Below are positions 60,997 through 64,000 of a DNA stretch of 64,000 nucleotides, in pieces. Source of the stretch: Rhizophagus prolifer (lineage: Eukaryota; Glomeromycota; Glomeromycetes; Glomerales; Glomeraceae); the NCBI GenBank assembly GCA_019425655.1, contig NQWY01025046.1, forward strand, positions 1 to 64,000. Reading direction: 5' to 3'. The first letter of the stretch is position 1. The number at the start of each line of letters is the position of its first letter. The position numbers were made by a program, and so were the translations under genes. The notes beneath the pieces are model-generated. The model made no database searches, was not told the DNA's origin, and was given only the letters and a program-made list of their open reading frames with translations.

Positions 60997-61824
60997 TTAC
61001 CCAATCCTTATCGATGTCATACTCAGTGAGCCACCAATCAGCGAGTCATTGAATAATGATAGTTCTTCCGATTTTTCTTTCAGTCCGAGATTATAAATCA
61101 TTGGCAGAAAATGGTCCGGTGTCGGAACGGCATATTGCAAAAACGAACCTTGTTTTTGATAATCAATGAGTTTCTGAAAATCGCCGTCCAAAAGCCAATT
61201 GTTGGTCTTTTCCCTGGCTTCTATCGCCCAATCCCAACCGGCACCAACAGTATCGATATTTTTCCAGTCAATCAAACGAAGATTATGGACAATATTTCCG
61301 CTTCCGATAATCAGGATTCCCTTCTCACGAAGTCTGGATAATTTTTTTGCCAAATCAAAATGATATTGAGGCGGTTTTGTGTAATCTATACTCAACTGGA
61401 TAACAGGAATATCCGCATCAGGATAAAGATGTCGTAAAACTGACCAGGCACCGTGGTCCAATCCCCAATTATGGTCTTCTTCCACCAAAACCGGAGCGAG
61501 TAGTTCAGAAGTTTCTTTAGCCAATTCCGGACTTCCTTTTGCCGGGTATTGTACGTCGAACAGTTCTTTTGGGAAACCGTAAAAATCGTGAATTGTTTTC
61601 GGCATATCCATCGCTGTTACAAAAGTTCCGTTCGTAAACCAATGCGCAGAAATACAAATGATTGCATTGGGTTTTGGGATTTCTTTGCTGATATTCCTGA
61701 ATCCCTGAACAAAAATATTCTCTTCGATAGCGTTCATCGGAGAGCCGTGTCCTAAAAACAGAACCGGCATTTTTTCTGTGGTTCGGAAGTTATCAGATAT
61801 TTTTGAAAGGTCGTTGAGATTCAT
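60997..61824 (-). CDS. ygiD: 4,5-DOPA-extradiol-dioxygenase (LigB superfamily)
   Basis: A 275-residue non-haem metal enzyme of the extradiol class. The start of the fold LFLGHGSPMNAIEEN (H25 region), the ISAHWF block and the GSGNIVHNLR and HFLPMIY segments hold the metal-binding histidines. E. coli YgiD opens the ring of L-DOPA; the true substrate is uncertain. A start at the internal ATG before PVLFLGHG is possible. Confidence 0.93.
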   Translation of the reverse strand: MNLNDLSKISDNFRTTEKMPVLFLGHGSPMNAIEENIFVQGFRNISKEIPKPNAIICISAHWFTNGTFVTAMDMPKTIHDFYGFPKELFDVQYPAKGSPELAKETSELLAPVLVEEDHNWGLDHGAWSVLRHLYPDADIPVIQLSIDYTKPPQYHFDLAKKLSRLREKGILIIGSGNIVHNLRLIDWKNIDTVGAGWDWAIEAREKTNNWLLDGDFQKLIDYQKQGSFLQYAVPTPDHFLPMIYNLGLKEKSEELSLFNDSLIGGSLSMTSIRIG

Positions 61825-61871
61825 ATTTTTTTGTAAAATGTAAAATGTATTATTATAGAAAATATTTTATT

Positions 61872-61907
61872 TTCTCGCGGATTTGGCTGATTGAGCTGAT
61901 TTTTTTA
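61872..61907. repeat. Dispersed repeat D, half copy
   Basis: TTTCTCGCGGATTTGGCTGA then TTGAGCTGATTTTTT, similar to the left half of the element at 60889-60964. It directly precedes a repeat B copy. Confidence 0.5.
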
Positions 61908-61916
61908 TCAACACAT

Positions 61917-61963
61917 TGTCATTCCGTAGGAATCTCAACAGTCTAGATTCTTACGGAATGACA
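61917..61963. repeat. Dispersed palindromic repeat B, copy 2
   Basis: A 47-base fold-back from TGTCATTCCGTAGGAATCT to GATTCTTACGGAATGACA. It matches the copy at 26535-26581 in length and nearly in sequence. Confidence 0.7.
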
Positions 61964-62002
61964 AAACTGTGTTTTTATGCTGACTGTTGTTCTATGTTGA
62001 AT

Positions 62003-62090
62003 CTGCAGCCCGACTTGAGCGGAAATCCTTTTTACGCAACGTAGTGGAGTGAAAAGATTGGGAGCGGAAGGCGGATAAAGCTGCCCAAAC
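62003..62090 (+). repeat. Dispersed intergenic repeat A, copy 6
   Basis: Reads GCAGCCCGACTTGAGCGGAA then ATCCTTTTTACGCAACGTAG, folds partly onto TGAAAAGATTGGGAGCGG, and closes AAGGCGGATAAAGCTGCCC. Ends match copies 4 and 5. Confidence 0.65.
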
Positions 62091-62138
62091 CTAACAAAGT
62101 GGTTCGACGTAGTCAAATAATTATTCTCAAAATCAAAA

Positions 62139-62172
62139 AAAGTATAAACAAAGCGAACTCTGTTTATACTTT
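62139..62172 (-). terminator. Terminator of the cytoplasmic YceI gene
   Basis: Arms AAGTATAAACA (62140-62150) and TGTTTATACTT (62161-62171), followed on the minus strand by a T-run, about 35 bases after the stop codon. Confidence 0.8.
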
Positions 62173-62206
62173 AAAAAACTCAAACTATAAATACTATTGT
62201 ATTCTT

Positions 62207-62716
62207 TTATTGTTTTACAAACTGCAATTCGCCTGCAATTTTTACTTCTTCGCTCACCATTACACCGCCTGTTTCCAAAGCTGCGTTCCAGGTCAAACCG
62301 AAGTCGCTTCTTTTGATTTTCCCTTCGAAAGAGAAACCTGCTTTCGTGTTTCCCCAAGGATCAGAGTTGATTCCTCCGAAATCCACGTCCAAAGTCACTG
62401 GTTTTGTAACACCGTTGATTGTTAAATTTCCAGTTACATCACCGTTCAAAGTAGTAGCTTCGAAAGTAATTTTCGGGTTAGCTTCTGCATTGAAGAAATC
62501 AGCAGATTTCAGGTGATTGTCACGGTCTCTGTTGTTGGTGAAAATAGAATCTGTATCAATGAAAGCTGAAACTTTTGCGTTCGCAAATGTATCGTCTTCT
62601 GCATCAATTTCTGCATTGAAAGTCGTGAATTCACCTTTTACGTTAGAAATCATCAGGTGTTTTACTTTGAAAGTGATTTCGCTATGTGTTGGGTCTAATA
62701 ACCATTTAGTTGCCAT
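62207..62716 (-). CDS. YceI family protein without signal peptide
   Basis: A 169-residue lipocalin-like protein. The start ATKWLLDPTHSEITFKVKHL and the end TGGVMVSEEVKIAGELQFV are typical. Unlike the family member at 33166 it has no signal peptide, so it should be cytoplasmic. It likely binds an isoprenoid or other amphiphilic ligand. It has its own terminator. Confidence 0.93.
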   Translation of the reverse strand: MATKWLLDPTHSEITFKVKHLMISNVKGEFTTFNAEIDAEDDTFANAKVSAFIDTDSIFTNNRDRDNHLKSADFFNAEANPKITFEATTLNGDVTGNLTINGVTKPVTLDVDFGGINSDPWGNTKAGFSFEGKIKRSDFGLTWNAALETGGVMVSEEVKIAGELQFVKQ

Positions 62717-62786
62717 AATTTTAATATTTTGTTGTTAATTATGATGCAAATTTAGGTCGGTGAGATTTCCCACACATTGATGTAAG

Positions 62787-63551
62787 TTAAGAATTGTATT
62801 TCTCAGTCAAATATTTCCAATAACGTTTCGGAACGTGCTGGATGTGGAGCTTTGTGTTTTTCCGTTCCTTGATATTGGTTTTGGTAAAATAGCTTTGCCA
62901 GAGCGTTTGGTATTCTTTTTCTTCGTCGTGGAATTTTTCCTGGTATTGATTTAAATCTAATTTTTCATCGGGATAAAAGAATTCACAGTTTTCCAAATCG
63001 TAGAATAAACCATAATGTCTTCGCAGGTCATAGATCATCCATTTTTGGTCGGCATATCGGTCTTTGAAATGTTTTCTGATTAAAGGCAACACATTGAAAT
63101 CAGGATCAATTTTTGCAAAGAAAACATTATCCTGCATTTTTTCAAACCTTACGAAAGCGGTCATTCTGTGCCTTTCTCGACTGACGGATTTGCAGATTTT
63201 TGAGATTTTCAGAATGTCGTCGTTGGCGAAATTTTGAAGAATGTTTTCGTTTGGATGTTTGATGGATTGTTTTACGGCAGAAAAAATCAATTGTTCTAAT
63301 TCTAAATCTTCAGAAAGATAAACTCTAAGCAAATCATTAATTCCAGACTTTCCAATGCTTTTTTCTAATTTATTGAGAACTCTTTCCGACTTTTCCTGTT
63401 GGGTAACAACTTCGTGAACTTCCGCAAACATATTTTTCTGTTGGAAATTTTCTCTGTTCACGATTTCCACATCCTGATAACGATATTCAAACACTTCAAA
63501 TATCGATGTGAAAAGCCCGTCGAAACTGCCGTCGTAGAGAAGAGTGGTCAT
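62787..63551 (-). CDS. TIGR03915 family putative DNA metabolism protein
   Basis: A 254-residue protein with the family start TLLYDGSFDGLFTSIFEVFE and the DFNVLPLIRKHFKDRYADQ and WMIYDLRRHYGLFYD blocks. The family always partners a radical SAM protein (TIGR03916), and in other bacteria these occur with a uracil-DNA-glycosylase-like domain, so a DNA repair role is assumed. Its partner gene stops 5 bases upstream. Confidence 0.9.
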   Translation of the reverse strand: MTTLLYDGSFDGLFTSIFEVFEYRYQDVEIVNRENFQQKNMFAEVHEVVTQQEKSERVLNKLEKSIGKSGINDLLRVYLSEDLELEQLIFSAVKQSIKHPNENILQNFANDDILKISKICKSVSRERHRMTAFVRFEKMQDNVFFAKIDPDFNVLPLIRKHFKDRYADQKWMIYDLRRHYGLFYDLENCEFFYPDEKLDLNQYQEKFHDEEKEYQTLWQSYFTKTNIKERKNTKLHIQHVPKRYWKYLTEKYNS

Positions 63552-63556
63552 TTTAA

Positions 63557-64000
63557 TTAAAACAGAGTCAATTGCTGAGAAAACTGATTCTGAAATTTCG
63601 ACTGACTGCCACTGAGAATTAATTTTCTCAAATTCAAATCAGTTAAGTGTTTCAGAAACGGATTTCCATATGTAAAATCAATAAAATATTTAGCACGGTT
63701 AACCGCTGCTCCGAGTTTTTTAAGGTGGTCAATTGTCAAAACCTGAAATTGTCTTGCGCTTACAATTTTCTGAGCTGTTTTTACTCCAATTCCCGGAATT
63801 CTGAGAATCATTTTATAATCTGCAGTTTGAAGATTAGTCGAGATGCCGCAACGCCCAGCTTAGTTTGGGGTCAACTTCCAAATCTAAAAAAGGCATGTTG
63901 AAATCTAAAATTTCATCCGCTTTGAAGCCATAAAACCGCATCAGCCAATCTGATTGATACAAACGGTTTTCCCGCAAAACGGGAACTTCTGCCGTAATTG
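63557..64000 (-). pseudogene. Putative DNA modification/repair radical SAM protein (TIGR03916), C-terminal part, frameshifted, runs off the edge
   Basis: From the right edge a frame encodes AEVPVLRENRLYQSDWLMRF and FLDLEVDPKLSWALRHLD, typical of this radical SAM family, then meets a stop at 63834-63836. The rest of the domain continues in another frame as NLQTADYKMILRIPGIGVKT (helix-hairpin-helix) to 63557. About four residues usually present at the join are missing, so a deletion of about 11 bases near 63830-63840 would explain the break. The radical SAM cysteines are beyond the window. Confidence 0.75.

Noticed and set aside
1-64000. Prophage, insertion sequence, integron or tRNA-linked island
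   Set aside because: I found no transposase, integrase, capsid or terminase-like frame, and no duplicated tRNA end near the tRNA-Met.

Overview
The window is an AT-rich chromosomal segment of a Bacteroidota bacterium, most likely a member of the Flavobacteriia close to Chryseobacterium (family Weeksellaceae). The support is a full-length SprA gliding/type IX secretion translocon, several proteins with type IX secretion (T9SS) C-terminal sorting domains, GLPGLI, DUF5777 and DUF3810 family proteins, and many promoters of the Bacteroidota type (-7 element TAnnTTTG). The genus is inferred. I see no prophage, integron, CRISPR array or transposase.

Layout. 1-780: three tandem leftward promoters, probably those of an rRNA operon just outside the left edge, then a structured intergenic repeat. 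784-12900 (leftward): VanZ-like protein, gcvH, sprA, ruvA, malic enzyme, a GlcNAc-kinase-like protein. 13400-17230 (rightward): GtrA, PlsC-type acyltransferase, an FHS-family sugar transporter, a DUF3810 metallopeptidase-like protein. 17700-23700 (leftward): tRNA-Met, a TlpA-like protein, a T9SS surface protein with a small membrane partner, clpX, a HIT protein, greA. 23780-31860: a Rieske-like lipoprotein, dtd, a SIMPL protein, an RDD protein, folB, nadA, gmk, yicC, lpxK and purine nucleoside phosphorylase. 31890-35650: a compact five-gene operon (DUF5777 barrel, c-type cytochrome lipoprotein, YceI, ankyrin protein, surface DOMON protein) next to its probable Crp/Fnr regulator. 35780-42500: TlpA-like protein, dinB, cytoplasmic alpha-amylase, an AraC regulator, a Tet(X)-like monooxygenase, a GLPGLI protein. 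42500-48230: a two-domain aldehyde dehydrogenase and deoC (deoxyribose catabolism) separated by a 5'-broken beta-propeller surface protein gene, then an Lrp regulator. 48640-64000: secreted GH13 enzyme, M3 peptidase, YchJ, VF530, SGNH hydrolase, YfiT, a frameshifted LprI-like gene, hutH, a GNAT protein, YgiD dioxygenase, YceI, and a DNA-repair pair whose second member is frameshifted and runs off the right edge.

How genes work together. GlcNAc kinase and the FHS transporter fit amino-sugar or hexose uptake. The two GH13 enzymes fit alpha-glucan use, one at the surface and one in the cytoplasm. DeoC makes acetaldehyde that the neighbouring dehydrogenase can oxidise. The DUF5777/cytochrome/YceI/ankyrin/DOMON operon puts haem or redox proteins at several levels of the envelope under one Crp/Fnr-type promoter. 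I know of no described function for it, and it is the best candidate here for a new system.

The intergenic spaces carry at least four families of dispersed, mostly fold-back repeats (called A to D below), which explain most of the sequence between genes. All calls come from reading the sequence by eye. No database search was run.
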